The notes beneath the pieces are model-generated. The model did not search any database and had not been told where the DNA came from. It saw nothing but the letters and a program-made list of their open reading frames with translations. Shown in pieces: positions 37,164-46,403 of a stretch of 64,000 nt of DNA; the first letter of the stretch is position 1; each line of letters starts with the position of its first letter. The DNA comes from JAGNHS01 sp964609695 (GTDB taxonomy: Bacteria; Bdellovibrionota; UBA2428). The position numbers and the translations under genes are program-made. Location of the stretch: the NCBI GenBank assembly GCA_964609695.1, contig CAZSSP010000003.1, positions 124,001-188,000 of the forward strand, written 5' to 3'.

Positions 37164-37234
37164 AAGTTTTTGAAAACCTTATTAAAATGACACAAATGCT
37201 CGATTTTGAAAAGATTTTTCTAAAAAAGCTCAGG

Positions 37235-37250
37235 TGGCACGAAGAATGCG
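37235..37250 (+). promoter_or_regulatory. sigma-54-like promoter
   Basis: TGGCACG (37235-37241), four bases, then ATGCG (37246-37250). The GG and GC dinucleotides are ten bases apart, as required of -24/-12 sites, and the -24 box matches consensus. The -12 box has ATGC where TTGC is expected. Predicted start about 37260, roughly 57 bases before the 1025-residue gene. Confidence 0.5.
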
Positions 37251-37317
37251 ACGATAGGTATAAGGGGAGTGGGGGCATTTTCGGCGCATAGGCGCAAAGT
37301 CCCTGAAATTACTGAAT

Positions 37318-40300
37318 ATGCGAATGAGGGCATGGGGTTTTGTTAAGGGCCAAAGTTTTGCATTTTTGAGAAAGCGTGTATTTCGTGTTCAGTTTTTATT
37401 AAGTTTAGCTTTAGGGAGTCTTTCTCAAGGCGCCCAAGCGGGTGTTGTTTGGGACGATTTAAAATCTTGTATGGCCAATCCCAAGCTTTGTGTTACTTCG
37501 ATTCAATCCTCATTAAAAGCGGGCACAACGAGCATCGCCGATATGAGAAGAAACTTTTTGCTTCAGTATGCGATATTAAAAAATAGTCCTCAACTTTTAG
37601 CTCAACTCGAAGACATTTTAGGGCCTCTTGCTTTGAGTGAGACCGATAAATTAAAAATCAAACAGCTTCAAGAGAAGTATGCCAAAGTAAAAATTGATGA
37701 AGATCCCACTAAAGATGATCTTAAGGGATTTTCAAAAGAACTGGTGGATATACTTTCTCATGGAAATATTAACCCCGATCTCTTGGCCAAAATCAGTGAG
37801 CCACTTGAATCCGCAGGGCTTCTTGTTCACTCTCAACTGGACGAAGGCAGTGCTGCTGGCGCTCTTGCTAAAGAGGCAGCTGCATCTGGAGACTTTGAAA
37901 AAAGAATTGAAAACATGGCTGCAAGTGGAGGAGAAATATCGAATCCTTCAAAAGCAAATTTAGTTGAAGAAAAAAACACTAAATCGACGGCGACTAACTC
38001 GCCTAGCGACGAAGTGGCTTTAGACGGTAGTCCCGTTGTTAATAAAAAAGTGGCATCGAATTTAAAAAGCAAAGCAAATCTTAATGGCAATTCTAAAAAA
38101 TTTGATATTCCTACAGAAGATATTATTCCCTCTTTTCCTGGGGCCCCAACATCAACGCCCTTGGCTTCGTCTAATTTTGACGGCTCAACGGGTAGTGGCG
38201 GCTCTACGGACTTAGTAGAGGAATTTGAGAGAAGCCCCGCTTCGACTAGTGCTAAACAAGTGCACGGTAATGGGGATTCTTCTTCTACTTCGTCTTCGGG
38301 TGGTGCAAGTGCTGGAGCATCAAGCTCAGCGCCAATAAAGGGTAGTGGAAATAATGCAACGGATTCTTCGGGCTCTAGTGGAACATCAAGTGAAACAGCT
38401 TCTGTGGATACTCAACAAAATGGCTTGAGCCAGAACAATGGAACGCAAGATAAAGCAAATACTGCTTCCAGCGATTCACAAGATAATCAGCGGCATGTTT
38501 CAACTGATAACGGAACTGCTGCAAAAAATACTGATACCCAAGAGCGAAGCACTGAAGACTTTAAACCTAAAGAGGATCCCACTAAAGTTGAGCCTGCAAA
38601 AACTGGAGAGGCAAAAACAGGTGTAGAAATAAAAGGACCCGAAACTTTTAAGGCGACTAAGCCAGAAGTTAAAACTGCGGATAAAAGTTCAGTTTTTACG
38701 CAGCAGTTTTTAGATGCTCAAAAATCAAAGGAATTAGTCAAGGCCTTTACTTCAAGTGACCAGGTGATTTCACCTCCTAATCTTACTGAAGGGATTAATT
38801 TGCTGATGTCACAGGGAAACTATCAACAAGCTGAAGCTCTAATTAGATCTATGAATCCTGATTTTGTGGAAGAATATCAAAAACAAAAAGCGATAGATGA
38901 TGAGATTTTACATTTATCTCAAATGGAAAAAGCCGGTAAAATTACTAAGGAAGTTTTACTAGAAGAAGTTGCAAAAAATTTAGAAGCAAAAGAAAAGTTT
39001 AATAAATCTCGTGAAGCCAATAGCACAAATACTAAGGTTAAAAACGCTGCGAAATCAAAGACAACTTCAAAAGCTTCATCGGTAGTTTCTAAAGATCAAG
39101 TTTCTGCTCCCGATCGATTAAAAAAGGCATCCGATTTGATTGCCACTTCAATTAAAAGTAGTTCGGAAAACATTCTTCTGGAAACTAGAATAAAGCAAGC
39201 TAAAGAAACCTTGGAAGCTAGTTTAAAAAATCCTCCTTTACTTAACAGTGAGCGATTAGCTGAATGTAAATTGTTTTATAACAAAGCTTTTCTAGGTGAT
39301 AGGGAGTCCGTTATTGAGCGTTCAAAAGAGTCGATAAAAGACTTTGGAGGAAATTTAGATACTGCCGATGTTAAATGTGAAAATTTGAAAATTAATTGGA
39401 GACATTCTTTGAGTAGCTACATGATGCCGCTCAATCTTATGCATCCGGATGTAAATCCAAATTATAAACAAGATTTGCTTTATAATTGTGTTTCAGCATA
39501 TTTGAAAATTTCAGCTTATAATAAATTAGCATCTTCTGAGGCCGACGAATATGTAAAAACGGGTTTAAAACCCATTACCAGTTACAATAAATACATGAGC
39601 TCTAAACTTGCTCAAGAAGATAGTTTGGAAATTCAGGCTAAACTTCTGCTAGTAGCAGAGCCTGAAGAATTGCTTTGTGCCTCTTTAATTCCAGAATACA
39701 ACTTAAATAAACAAAGAGATTTAGGTAAAGTTCATGATTTTTATAAATGTGGCAAAGGAGCTCGAAGTTTAGAAACGCTTCCGCTTTATTTTGATAAAAA
39801 GGCTTATGAGAAACGTCTAGGAAATTTACCACTTGTAGTCACGAGCAAAAATTTAAACGATAAAATGATTGAAGATTCTGAAGGTGTTGGCTTGCCTGTT
39901 TATCCCACAAGTACGAATTTAACTGCCGATGGTCAGTTTGCTAAAACAGCATTTATGTTTAATTTTTTTAAAACAATTGAAATAGAAAATAATCAAATTC
40001 ATGTGCCCTTTAAACCTTTTGATTCTGAGGAAATTGGTCAAAGGTTGACGTTGCTTGAAGCTTCTAAAAGATCAAATTCTAACTCGCAATCAGATAAATT
40101 AAAAAGAGACAGAACTTATACTGCAAAACTTTATGAGTTACTTTATGGATCTTGTAGTCAATCTTTCGTAGGAGTAGGAGATGATTGTCGGGAGATTTTA
40201 AGTCATGATAAAGCGATTAAAGTAAAAACTGCTTTAACTAAAGCTAATCAAAGAGCATCACGAGATTTAGATAAGGTGAAATCAGATTTATTAAGTTCTG

Positions 40301-40395
40301 ATGGTATGGAGAAGAATAAACCTTTTAGAGATGTTGTGGTTAAAAATCTATGTCGTGAAAGAGAACCAGCTTCAACTTCGCTTCACTCAAAATAG
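37318..40395 (+). CDS. large secreted low-complexity protein
   Basis: The 1025-residue product has an N-terminal signal segment (VQFLLSLALGSLSQGAQA, about 24-41). A helical, Leu/Lys-rich region runs to about 200, and a Ser/Thr/Gly/Asn/Ala-rich low-complexity stretch covers residues about 250-420. A charged region follows, then a C-terminal folded part from about 620 containing Cys residues (LAECKLF, NCVSAYL, LLCASL, GSCSQSF, DDCREIL). It resembles a secreted or surface protein with a flexible stalk. No family recognised. Its candidate sigma-54 promoter at 37235 suggests condition-dependent expression. It is divergent from ribF. Confidence 0.7.
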   Translation: MRMRAWGFVKGQSFAFLRKRVFRVQFLLSLALGSLSQGAQAGVVWDDLKSCMANPKLCVTSIQSSLKAGTTSIADMRRNFLLQYAILKNSPQLLAQLEDILGPLALSETDKLKIKQLQEKYAKVKIDEDPTKDDLKGFSKELVDILSHGNINPDLLAKISEPLESAGLLVHSQLDEGSAAGALAKEAAASGDFEKRIENMAASGGEISNPSKANLVEEKNTKSTATNSPSDEVALDGSPVVNKKVASNLKSKANLNGNSKKFDIPTEDIIPSFPGAPTSTPLASSNFDGSTGSGGSTDLVEEFERSPASTSAKQVHGNGDSSSTSSSGGASAGASSSAPIKGSGNNATDSSGSSGTSSETASVDTQQNGLSQNNGTQDKANTASSDSQDNQRHVSTDNGTAAKNTDTQERSTEDFKPKEDPTKVEPAKTGEAKTGVEIKGPETFKATKPEVKTADKSSVFTQQFLDAQKSKELVKAFTSSDQVISPPNLTEGINLLMSQGNYQQAEALIRSMNPDFVEEYQKQKAIDDEILHLSQMEKAGKITKEVLLEEVAKNLEAKEKFNKSREANSTNTKVKNAAKSKTTSKASSVVSKDQVSAPDRLKKASDLIATSIKSSSENILLETRIKQAKETLEASLKNPPLLNSERLAECKLFYNKAFLGDRESVIERSKESIKDFGGNLDTADVKCENLKINWRHSLSSYMMPLNLMHPDVNPNYKQDLLYNCVSAYLKISAYNKLASSEADEYVKTGLKPITSYNKYMSSKLAQEDSLEIQAKLLLVAEPEELLCASLIPEYNLNKQRDLGKVHDFYKCGKGARSLETLPLYFDKKAYEKRLGNLPLVVTSKNLNDKMIEDSEGVGLPVYPTSTNLTADGQFAKTAFMFNFFKTIEIENNQIHVPFKPFDSEEIGQRLTLLEASKRSNSNSQSDKLKRDRTYTAKLYELLYGSCSQSFVGVGDDCREILSHDKAIKVKTALTKANQRASRDLDKVKSDLLSSDGMEKNKPFRDVVVKNLCREREPASTSLHSK

Positions 40396-40410
40396 AGTGT
40401 TTGAGTTTAA

Positions 40411-41910
40411 TTACAGTCCGATTCTTTGAAGTTCTTTAAATATTTGGCTTTGTTTAGTGGCGAAGCGCTGTTCTTTCATAGCGGCTTCAAGCATTTCGCG
40501 AGCTTTAGTTTTTTGAGCTGCTTTATCGTAGAGCTTGGAGCAATTTATTAAGCCTTCGAAACTTTTAAATGATTTAAAATCTTTTTGATAGCGATCGCAT
40601 AATTCAGGACCAAATTTTTCTTTGTTTGAATGCACGCAAATTTCAATAATATCGAGTAGGAGATCTTCGCTAACGACGGCTTCTCGCGTGAGAGGAAGAG
40701 CGTAGTCTAGGGCAAAATCCATGTCTTGAGCCATAGTTTCAGCAGGTGTGAAGTTTTTACTTCGGGCATAATTTAAAAGCGCTAGGGCAGTTTTGCTGCG
40801 AATAAAGCGACTTTCAGTGCTTTGTGAAATAGCTTTTTTGTAATAAATGATTCCACGGCTAATTTTTCCAGCTGTGATTTCACGGTCGCCTAAATTCTCT
40901 AAGAGTAAAGCGGAAAATTTATTGGTGAGATCTTTAGGTTTGTTTTTAATCTTAGAAAGACTTTTGACAACTTCTTGAGCTTCATCAATTCTTTGATTGT
41001 AAAGTAAAGATAAACCACGACCTATATAGTACAAAGCCTCATTGGGATATTTCTTAAGGGCTCTGTTGGAAATTTCGCCGAGTTCGTTGGATTTTTCTGA
41101 AGATAAATAAATTAGAATGAGCTGATCGAAAGCCCATTTTTCGTATTCTGGAAAATGAGTCAGTTTTTCTAGTTTAGAAGTGGCTTGATCAAGCATTTTA
41201 TTTCGTAGCAGAGTTTTAGCACTCAGATTGAGTGCTTCGAGGTTGTTTGGTGTTTTAGCTAGAACTTGATCGAGCAATTTTATTCCTTCTTGCCAATTTC
41301 CTTCTAAAATATTGAGGTCTGCTTTTCCAAGAAGCACTTCGGCGGCAATGTTATTGTTGTCTGATTTTAAGGCCGCAATGTCGTCAATTCTTCTGAGAGA
41401 TTCTCGTCTATATACGGGAAGATGCTTTTCTCTTTCGGCGGGCGACATTTCTAAGAGCTTTCGTGATTCTAAATTCATGAAAATGTGCCAAGCTTTTAAT
41501 CTTAGCTCTGAATTTTGAGGATTTATTTTTGCAGCATCGTCATAAAATAAAATGGCATTGCTCAAATCGTCTCGAAAGGCAAAAAAATCACCGACACTTT
41601 CTTTGAAGTCGGCACGGGCTTTGGCTTGATTGGGGGCATTGTCGTATAGGGTTACAAAAATCTCTTCATAGGATCGTTTACAGCTAAGGTAAAAGGACCG
41701 TGGCATTTCACTTTTGTCTTCAGAGCGCATTCTTTCTAAAATTTTTCGAGTTTCAACCATTAATGTGATTCGTTGCTCTGCTGAAAGCTTTGGGGCTAAG
41801 GCATTGGCCCGTGCTGTGTTGATGTCAGAAGTGCTACAGGGAAGCTCGGCTCGTAGATGAAGGGCAAAAGTCACTAAAACTATGAAGCTGAATCTAAGTC
41901 GGCTACTCAT
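40411..41910 (-). CDS. secreted TPR-repeat protein
   Basis: From ATG 41910 the 499-residue product has a signal peptide (RLRFSFIVLVTFALHLRA) and a long array of helical-pair repeats. Several match the TPR pattern (for example DQVLAKTPNNLEALNLSAKTLL and RALKKYPNEALYYIGRGLSL). TPR arrays mediate protein assembly, here in the periplasm or at the outer membrane. It is convergent with the large secreted protein (15 bases apart). Confidence 0.8.
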   Translation of the reverse strand: MSSRLRFSFIVLVTFALHLRAELPCSTSDINTARANALAPKLSAEQRITLMVETRKILERMRSEDKSEMPRSFYLSCKRSYEEIFVTLYDNAPNQAKARADFKESVGDFFAFRDDLSNAILFYDDAAKINPQNSELRLKAWHIFMNLESRKLLEMSPAEREKHLPVYRRESLRRIDDIAALKSDNNNIAAEVLLGKADLNILEGNWQEGIKLLDQVLAKTPNNLEALNLSAKTLLRNKMLDQATSKLEKLTHFPEYEKWAFDQLILIYLSSEKSNELGEISNRALKKYPNEALYYIGRGLSLLYNQRIDEAQEVVKSLSKIKNKPKDLTNKFSALLLENLGDREITAGKISRGIIYYKKAISQSTESRFIRSKTALALLNYARSKNFTPAETMAQDMDFALDYALPLTREAVVSEDLLLDIIEICVHSNKEKFGPELCDRYQKDFKSFKSFEGLINCSKLYDKAAQKTKAREMLEAAMKEQRFATKQSQIFKELQRIGL

Positions 41911-42002
41911 AGGATTAGTGTAGAGGCCCAAGTATAAATCCGCAACAAGGAGTCTTGTGAGTTTTCTAGATGATATGCATAATCAAACTATTAATAAGCG
42001 CT

Positions 42003-42338
42003 ATGATTAGAACAATTTTATTACTTCTAATATCAAACGGTTTTATGACTTATGCTTGGTATGGTCATTTGAAAGATTCAAAAGATAAAGTTCTTTGGGT
42101 GGCCATTCTTTTGAGTTGGGGTGTGGCATTTTTTGAATATTGTTTTCAGGTGCCCGCCAATAGAATCGGTTTTCGATATTTAACATTGCCACAGCTAAAA
42201 GTACTTCAAGAGATTATAACAATGGGTGTTTTTGCGCTTTTTAGCTTTTTATATATGAAAACACCATTAAATCGTAACTATCTCTATGCTTCGTTATGTT
42301 TAGTGATGGCAGCTTACTTTATGTTCAAAAGAGATTAG
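42003..42338 (+). CDS. DUF486 (DMT-like) small membrane protein
   Basis: From ATG 42003 the 111-residue product has four hydrophobic segments and the DUF486 family phrases: NGFMTYAWYGHLK, WVAILLSWGVAFFEYCFQVPA, QVPANRIGFRY, and QLKVLQEIITMGVFALFSF. The family is related to small drug/metabolite transporters, but function is unknown. An ATG at 41970 would add 11 residues not seen in the family. The stop codon lies at the edge of an inverted repeat (42338). Confidence 0.88.
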   Translation: MIRTILLLLISNGFMTYAWYGHLKDSKDKVLWVAILLSWGVAFFEYCFQVPANRIGFRYLTLPQLKVLQEIITMGVFALFSFLYMKTPLNRNYLYASLCLVMAAYFMFKRD

Positions 42339-42445
42339 GGCCTGCTGAAAAAATGTCATCTGCTTTGTTCTCGGTCGCTCAGAGCCCTTTGCGCGGCTAC
42401 TTCGCTCCCTGCGGCCTTGCATCTGACGACTTTTTCAACAGTCCC
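42338..42445. repeat. imperfect inverted repeat element (REP-like)
   Basis: The left arm (42338-42363, GGGCCTGCTGAAAAAATGTC...) and right arm (42419-42445, complement GGGACTGTTGAAAAAGTCGTC...) are near-complementary over about 26 bases. The centre of about 55 bases is GC-rich, with CGGTCGCTCAG and GCGGCTACTTCGCTCCCTGCGG. It has the look of a dispersed non-coding repeat; no second copy is visible in this window. It touches the stop codon of the DUF486 gene and may end its transcript. Confidence 0.7.
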
Positions 42446-42486
42446 ACTCGTCAATCAAGTATTCTCATTTTTGCTTTTAAGTAATT

Positions 42487-42960
42487 TTATCTGCAATCGT
42501 TAATGTTTCTTTCTCCAACGCTTAAGTATCGTTGATGTTCGAATTTAAAACCACGAATTTTTCCTTCAACTGTTTCTTCTAGGGTGACTATGCAAGTTTG
42601 TTTTTCGGAGTCTGGAACTAGATTTTTGTTGAGTCTAATGGTGAGCTCAACAGGCTCCACTCCGAATCGATTTTGAATAACTTCTTCGGGAGTTTTAGCT
42701 TCAAAAGTCGCAAGGCAAGGAGCATTTTCTCTAAAGTTTCTGTGGTCTAAAAGTGTAACATCCGCTAGCTCGGGTATTAAGACTTTAACAACGGGCTCGC
42801 TGTAGCCTGCTCTTGAAAATTTTAGATTCCATTTATTTATAGCCACATCCAATGTTACAGTTTTCTCACTCAAATTGACAGAGATTGGCTCTGCTTGAGC
42901 TTGAACGCCCAGGGCTAAGAGCATCCCTACTTTAAGAAAAATATTTGATAGTGTTTTCAT
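42487..42960 (-). CDS. small secreted protein divergent from LysR regulator
   Basis: From ATG 42960, after GGAGGATG, the 157-residue product has a signal peptide (FLKVGMLLALGVQAQA) and a beta-rich mature part with three cysteines (PCLATF, QTCIVT, and one at the end, NDCR). It is divergent from the LysR-type gene across 98 AT-rich bases; such pairs often are regulator and target. The function is unknown. Confidence 0.75.
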   Translation of the reverse strand: MKTLSNIFLKVGMLLALGVQAQAEPISVNLSEKTVTLDVAINKWNLKFSRAGYSEPVVKVLIPELADVTLLDHRNFRENAPCLATFEAKTPEEVIQNRFGVEPVELTIRLNKNLVPDSEKQTCIVTLEETVEGKIRGFKFEHQRYLSVGERNINDCR

Positions 42961-43058
42961 TTTACATCCTCCATCCCCTAAGGGGTTAGAGCTAAAATTA
43001 GTCACTTTTTAAATATAAATATAATGAATATATTTATTAAATGTAATAAATAGAATTA

Positions 43059-43910
43059 ATGATTAACCCCGTAGATTTGAGCTATTTTATTGAAGCCGCT
43101 CGCTCTAAAAATTTTTCGAGAGCTGCGGAGAAGTTGGGGATAACTCAACCTGCGTTAAGTCATTCTATAAAGCGTATGGAATCTCATTTAAAATTAAAAC
43201 TCTTTATACGATCAAAGCGAGGCGTTGAATTGAGTTCGACAGGTCAATTGCTTTATCGTGAAGCCTCAAATCTACTAGGAACTTGGAATAATTTGTTAAG
43301 CCACTTAGAGGACGAATCTAAAATTCCGCAGGGTGTGATTCGTTTGGGTTGTCATGCAGTTGTTGCGCAATATCTTTTACCTAAGTTCTTAACTCATTTC
43401 TTAGCAAAATATCCAAAAATTAATTTTCAAATTGAGCATGGATTGTCGAGAGTCATGGCCGAGCGAGTGTTTAGTTCGCAGCTAGATATAGCGATTGTGG
43501 TCAACCCTACTCGTCATCAAGATTTTATTATTAAGGAAATTTGTAATGACAGAGTTACATTGTGGCGACATAAGAAATTACGTGACTCTAAACTTTTAAT
43601 GATTGAACCGAGTCTAAAGCAAACTCAAAGTATTCTGAAAAAATTGAAAGTTAAAAGTTTTCAATTTGAGTCTATTTTAGAATCTTCGAGTTTAGAGTTT
43701 TTGTCTCAAATGCTTCTCTCAAAGGCGGGTTGTGCCATATTACCCGAGAGAGTCGTTGATATGCTTAATTCAAATGAAATAGAAGCCGTCGAGGGTGCTC
43801 CTGTACTTTACGACAAGATTTGTGCTGTTTATAAGCCGCATTTTAGATCCACTGAAAGAGCTCGAGTTTTTACTCAAGAACTTTTAGATTTTTATAAGAA
43901 CAAGCTTTAA
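43059..43910 (+). CDS. LysR-type transcriptional regulator
   Basis: The 283-residue product has the LysR winged-helix domain (residues about 1-60; NFSRAAEKLGITQPALSHSIKRME and GVELSSTGQLLYREA) and the periplasmic-binding-like effector domain (GVIRLGCHAVVAQYLLPKFL, later LLSKAGCAILPERVV). It regulates a nearby promoter when ligand-bound. The divergent secreted gene (42487-42960) is the first candidate target. Confidence 0.92.
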   Translation: MINPVDLSYFIEAARSKNFSRAAEKLGITQPALSHSIKRMESHLKLKLFIRSKRGVELSSTGQLLYREASNLLGTWNNLLSHLEDESKIPQGVIRLGCHAVVAQYLLPKFLTHFLAKYPKINFQIEHGLSRVMAERVFSSQLDIAIVVNPTRHQDFIIKEICNDRVTLWRHKKLRDSKLLMIEPSLKQTQSILKKLKVKSFQFESILESSSLEFLSQMLLSKAGCAILPERVVDMLNSNEIEAVEGAPVLYDKICAVYKPHFRSTERARVFTQELLDFYKNKL

Positions 43911-43982
43911 TTTAGTTTTGAATAGAGTCCTATATTGCTTATTCAAGGGTGCGCGGTTAGCGTTATAGTTGGAGGAACCATT

Positions 43983-44408
43983 ATGAAAAATAAATTTTGG
44001 TGGGGTGTTCTGTGGAGCATTCTGACTGTCTTTGCAACGGACTTTTTAATTCACCAAGTCTTTTTGAAAGAAACTTACATGGCCACTGCAAGCTTGTGGC
44101 GCCCAGCTGGTGAAATGAACACAACTTTACCTTATATGTTTTTGGGGCAAGCTTTAGTGGGTTTCTTTTTATTCTGGATTTATTCCATTGGATATAAAGG
44201 AAAGGGCTGGAGTGAAGCATGGCACTTTGCACTTTATTTTGGATGTTTTGAGGCTGGAAAAACTTTTATTATGTTTGCCGTAACTCCCTACACATGGGAC
44301 TTGGTTTCGGGATGGGTGATTGCAGGATTTTTCCAAATGTGGGCCGTGGCACTAGTGGCCACTTGGTCTATTAAAACTTGGAAAATCAAACCTTGGGTTT
44401 GGGGCTGA
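43983..44408 (+). CDS. small integral membrane protein
   Basis: From ATG 43983, after GGAGGAACC, the 141-residue product has about four hydrophobic helices, among them FWWGVLWSILTVFATDFLI and WVIAGFFQMWAVALVATW. It has no polar motif that I recognise. It is followed by a clear terminator. The function is unknown. Confidence 0.75.
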   Translation: MKNKFWWGVLWSILTVFATDFLIHQVFLKETYMATASLWRPAGEMNTTLPYMFLGQALVGFFLFWIYSIGYKGKGWSEAWHFALYFGCFEAGKTFIMFAVTPYTWDLVSGWVIAGFFQMWAVALVATWSIKTWKIKPWVWG

Positions 44409-44432
44409 TTTTTATCTATTTGTATTAAAATT

Positions 44433-44478
44433 AAAGTCGCTTGAAGATTCTTTCATTGAATTTTTAAGCGACTTTTTT
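44433..44478. terminator. intrinsic terminator
   Basis: AAAGTCGCTT (44433-44442) pairs with AAGCGACTTT (44466-44475), followed by T bases. It lies between convergent genes and can serve both. Confidence 0.8.
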
Positions 44479-44482
44479 ATTG

Positions 44483-45265
44483 TTAAAATATTTCTTTAAA
44501 GAGCTGATCCATCGCCAAGTGCGATCTTCTGTCAGCGACTTCATTGTAAGCAGCGCCTTTCTTGATATCGTTACCAGCGCTTTTGTCGGTAAAGGAATGA
44601 ACAGCGCCTCCATACTTAATCATTTGAAAATCGACATTGTATTTTTTCATTTCATCCTCAAAGGCGTTCAATTCATCGGGCGCTACAAAGGGGTCGATGG
44701 CGCCATGGAGCGCTAAAATTTTAGCTTTAATATTTTTTCCGTCCTCAGGATTGGGTGAGTCTAGGCCTCCGTGAAATGATACTGCCGCATTGATCTTTGC
44801 GCCTGAGCGAGCCAATTCAATAACGCCCGTTCCTCCAAAACAAAATCCAATGGCCGCAATTTTTTTTGAATCAACATTTTTTTGTTTTAAAAGAGTTTTA
44901 AGTCCTGCCTTCATTCTTTCGCGGAAAAGTTTGCGATCTTTTTTATAGAGACCTGCTAAAGCTCCTGCTTCTTGTTGATTTTTGGGTCGAGTGTCTTTGC
45001 CATAAATATCTGCGGCAAATGCTACATATCCTTTTTTGGCTAACTCTTGAGCCTCAAACTTAGTGGTGTCGCTTATTCCCATCCAATTGTGTGTGACCAA
45101 AATTCCAGGAGCCTTATTCTGAATGGCGTCATCATAAATAAGATAGCCTTCTAGAATGCTTTTGCCTTCTTTGTACTCAATTGTGCTTTCAACGAGTTTC
45201 GCATTTCCGGTTGCGTGAATAAAAATGAAGCTTAATAAAAAAACTTTGATGAATAAATTTTTCAT
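44483..45265 (-). CDS. secreted dienelactone-hydrolase family enzyme
   Basis: From ATG 45265 the 260-residue product has a signal peptide (FIKVFLLSFIFIHATGNA) and the dienelactone hydrolase layout: VTHNWMGISD near residue 58, nucleophile Cys142 in GFCFGGTG, Asp in LHGAIDPFVA, and His in GAVHSFT. Members hydrolyse esters and lactones. The usual role in aromatic catabolism is unlikely to apply to a secreted member; the substrate here is unknown. Confidence 0.88.
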   Translation of the reverse strand: MKNLFIKVFLLSFIFIHATGNAKLVESTIEYKEGKSILEGYLIYDDAIQNKAPGILVTHNWMGISDTTKFEAQELAKKGYVAFAADIYGKDTRPKNQQEAGALAGLYKKDRKLFRERMKAGLKTLLKQKNVDSKKIAAIGFCFGGTGVIELARSGAKINAAVSFHGGLDSPNPEDGKNIKAKILALHGAIDPFVAPDELNAFEDEMKKYNVDFQMIKYGGAVHSFTDKSAGNDIKKGAAYNEVADRRSHLAMDQLFKEIF

Positions 45266-45288
45266 AATTGTCATTATGGAATGAGAAC

Positions 45289-46044
45289 TTAGAATTTGAA
45301 AGCCTGAGAGATGGAGAAGTTTATATTTTGAAAAAGTCTTCTGCAGGGCAAAGTCTGTTGAATTTGAGAATTACGTAGGAGATTTAGAAGGCCCTTATAG
45401 GAATCCCGAGGCTTGTTAGGATCGGGAAGCGGGGCTTTAAGATCGAATACCTTTGCACGTCCGTAGGGTGCAAATTCTTTGAAGTCACCATTCCAAATTC
45501 GACCATGTAATTCCGGGTCGATTGGCACCAATGTCGCGTTAAGTTCTTTTGCCGTTTCTTTGTAACTGTCATAGCCTAAATCGCCAAATATTGCCGTTTG
45601 TACTTCTAATGGTATGTTTTTTGTTTTTAAATAGTTCTCTACATAATCTCTATTTAGTTCTGCGCTTATTCCACTAAATACTACATCGTACAAAACTATT
45701 TTTTTTATTCCATTTGGGATTACTAAAAATTTTTCAATATGTGAGTTGAGTCTATTGGTCAGTTTTCTATTCATTTTATTGAGTTTTACTCCAGATGTTC
45801 TTAGCTCAGAAATGGGTAGAAATACCTGATGAAGCTCCGGGTCTAAACTCATTGCTGCCGCAATTACACTGGGTGACTGACCGACACAAACAAATAGAGT
45901 GCTCGCTTTGTCGAAAGGCTTTTTTAGGGCTTCCGCTGCTTCAAAAATACTAAGTATCTCTCCAGGAAAAAAGTTTTGAGAATAACTAGTAGTTCCCCAA
46001 AAGAAAAAATATCCTACGAGTAAATTTAGAAAAAACTTCCTCAC
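45289..46044 (-). CDS. secreted hypothetical protein
   Basis: The 251-residue product has a signal peptide (FLNLLVGYFFFWGTTSYS). The segment KKIVLYDVVFSGIS resembles the diphosphate-binding loop of phosphoribosyltransferases (DDVVFSG type), and TLFVCVGQSPSVIAAAM could be an N-terminal strand of the same fold. This is a weak guess, since secreted PRTase-like proteins would be odd. It lies in tandem with the dienelactone hydrolase gene, 23 bases apart. Confidence 0.65.
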   Translation of the reverse strand: MRKFFLNLLVGYFFFWGTTSYSQNFFPGEILSIFEAAEALKKPFDKASTLFVCVGQSPSVIAAAMSLDPELHQVFLPISELRTSGVKLNKMNRKLTNRLNSHIEKFLVIPNGIKKIVLYDVVFSGISAELNRDYVENYLKTKNIPLEVQTAIFGDLGYDSYKETAKELNATLVPIDPELHGRIWNGDFKEFAPYGRAKVFDLKAPLPDPNKPRDSYKGLLNLLRNSQIQQTLPCRRLFQNINFSISQAFKF

Positions 46045-46088
46045 TTTTCAGTATCGGATTAAACTCTAGCTTCTTGATTTAGATGAAA

Positions 46089-46116
46089 CTTAAGCGCTAA
46101 TTTTTTGGCGCTTAAG
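46089..46116. terminator. hairpin between secreted gene and tRNA region
   Basis: CTTAAGCGC (46089-46097) pairs with GCGCTTAAG (46108-46116) around an AT-rich loop. No strong T-run follows on the plus strand, and the minus-strand continuation is also weak, so termination is only possible. Confidence 0.35.
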
Positions 46117-46147
46117 ACTTTATAATGTCTGGGTAGGGCCTTCGGCA

Positions 46148-46296
46148 AAAATGGCGGAGAGGGTGGGATTCGAAGTCATGCGCTCGTGCTCGCGCAGCTC
46201 GCACTCCGCCTGACCACTCGCAAAGCTTTCACTCGCTCCCCGCTCGTTCAGCCCCTTGGGCCGCATTGCTCTAGGTTCGAATCCCCCACAATTTTC
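46148..46296. repeat. tRNA-Ser 3' fragment with inverted partner
   Basis: Bases 46148-46174 are an exact 27-base copy of 46400-46426, the 3' end of tRNA-Ser with four flanking A. The T-arm core TTCGAA is kept but the rest of the tRNA is missing. About 100 bases further on (46276-46289), TTCGAATCCCCCAC is an inverted partner of GTGGGATTCGAA. The GC-rich DNA between is full of GAGCGAG-type words. This could be the remnant of a recombination at the tRNA or a dispersed tRNA-linked repeat. I reject the open frame across it as a gene. Confidence 0.7.
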
Positions 46297-46403
46297 ACGT
46301 GATAATTTTCCCCTCAAACGAGGAAGTTAAGTGCGAGTGTATACATACGAAAGTATCCGAGCACTTAAGTGACAATGTTTGAGTGGAAAAGTATCCGTGA
46401 AAA

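Noticed and set aside
42961..43058. Replication-origin-like AT-rich stretch before the LysR gene
   Set aside because: It is only about 50 AT-rich bases with no DnaA-box cluster; a divergent promoter region is the simpler reading.
46120..46317. Open frame across the tRNA-Ser fragment region (minus strand)
   Set aside because: It reads through a tRNA-derived duplicate and GC-rich repeat words, with no signal, domain or ribosome site; a spurious frame.
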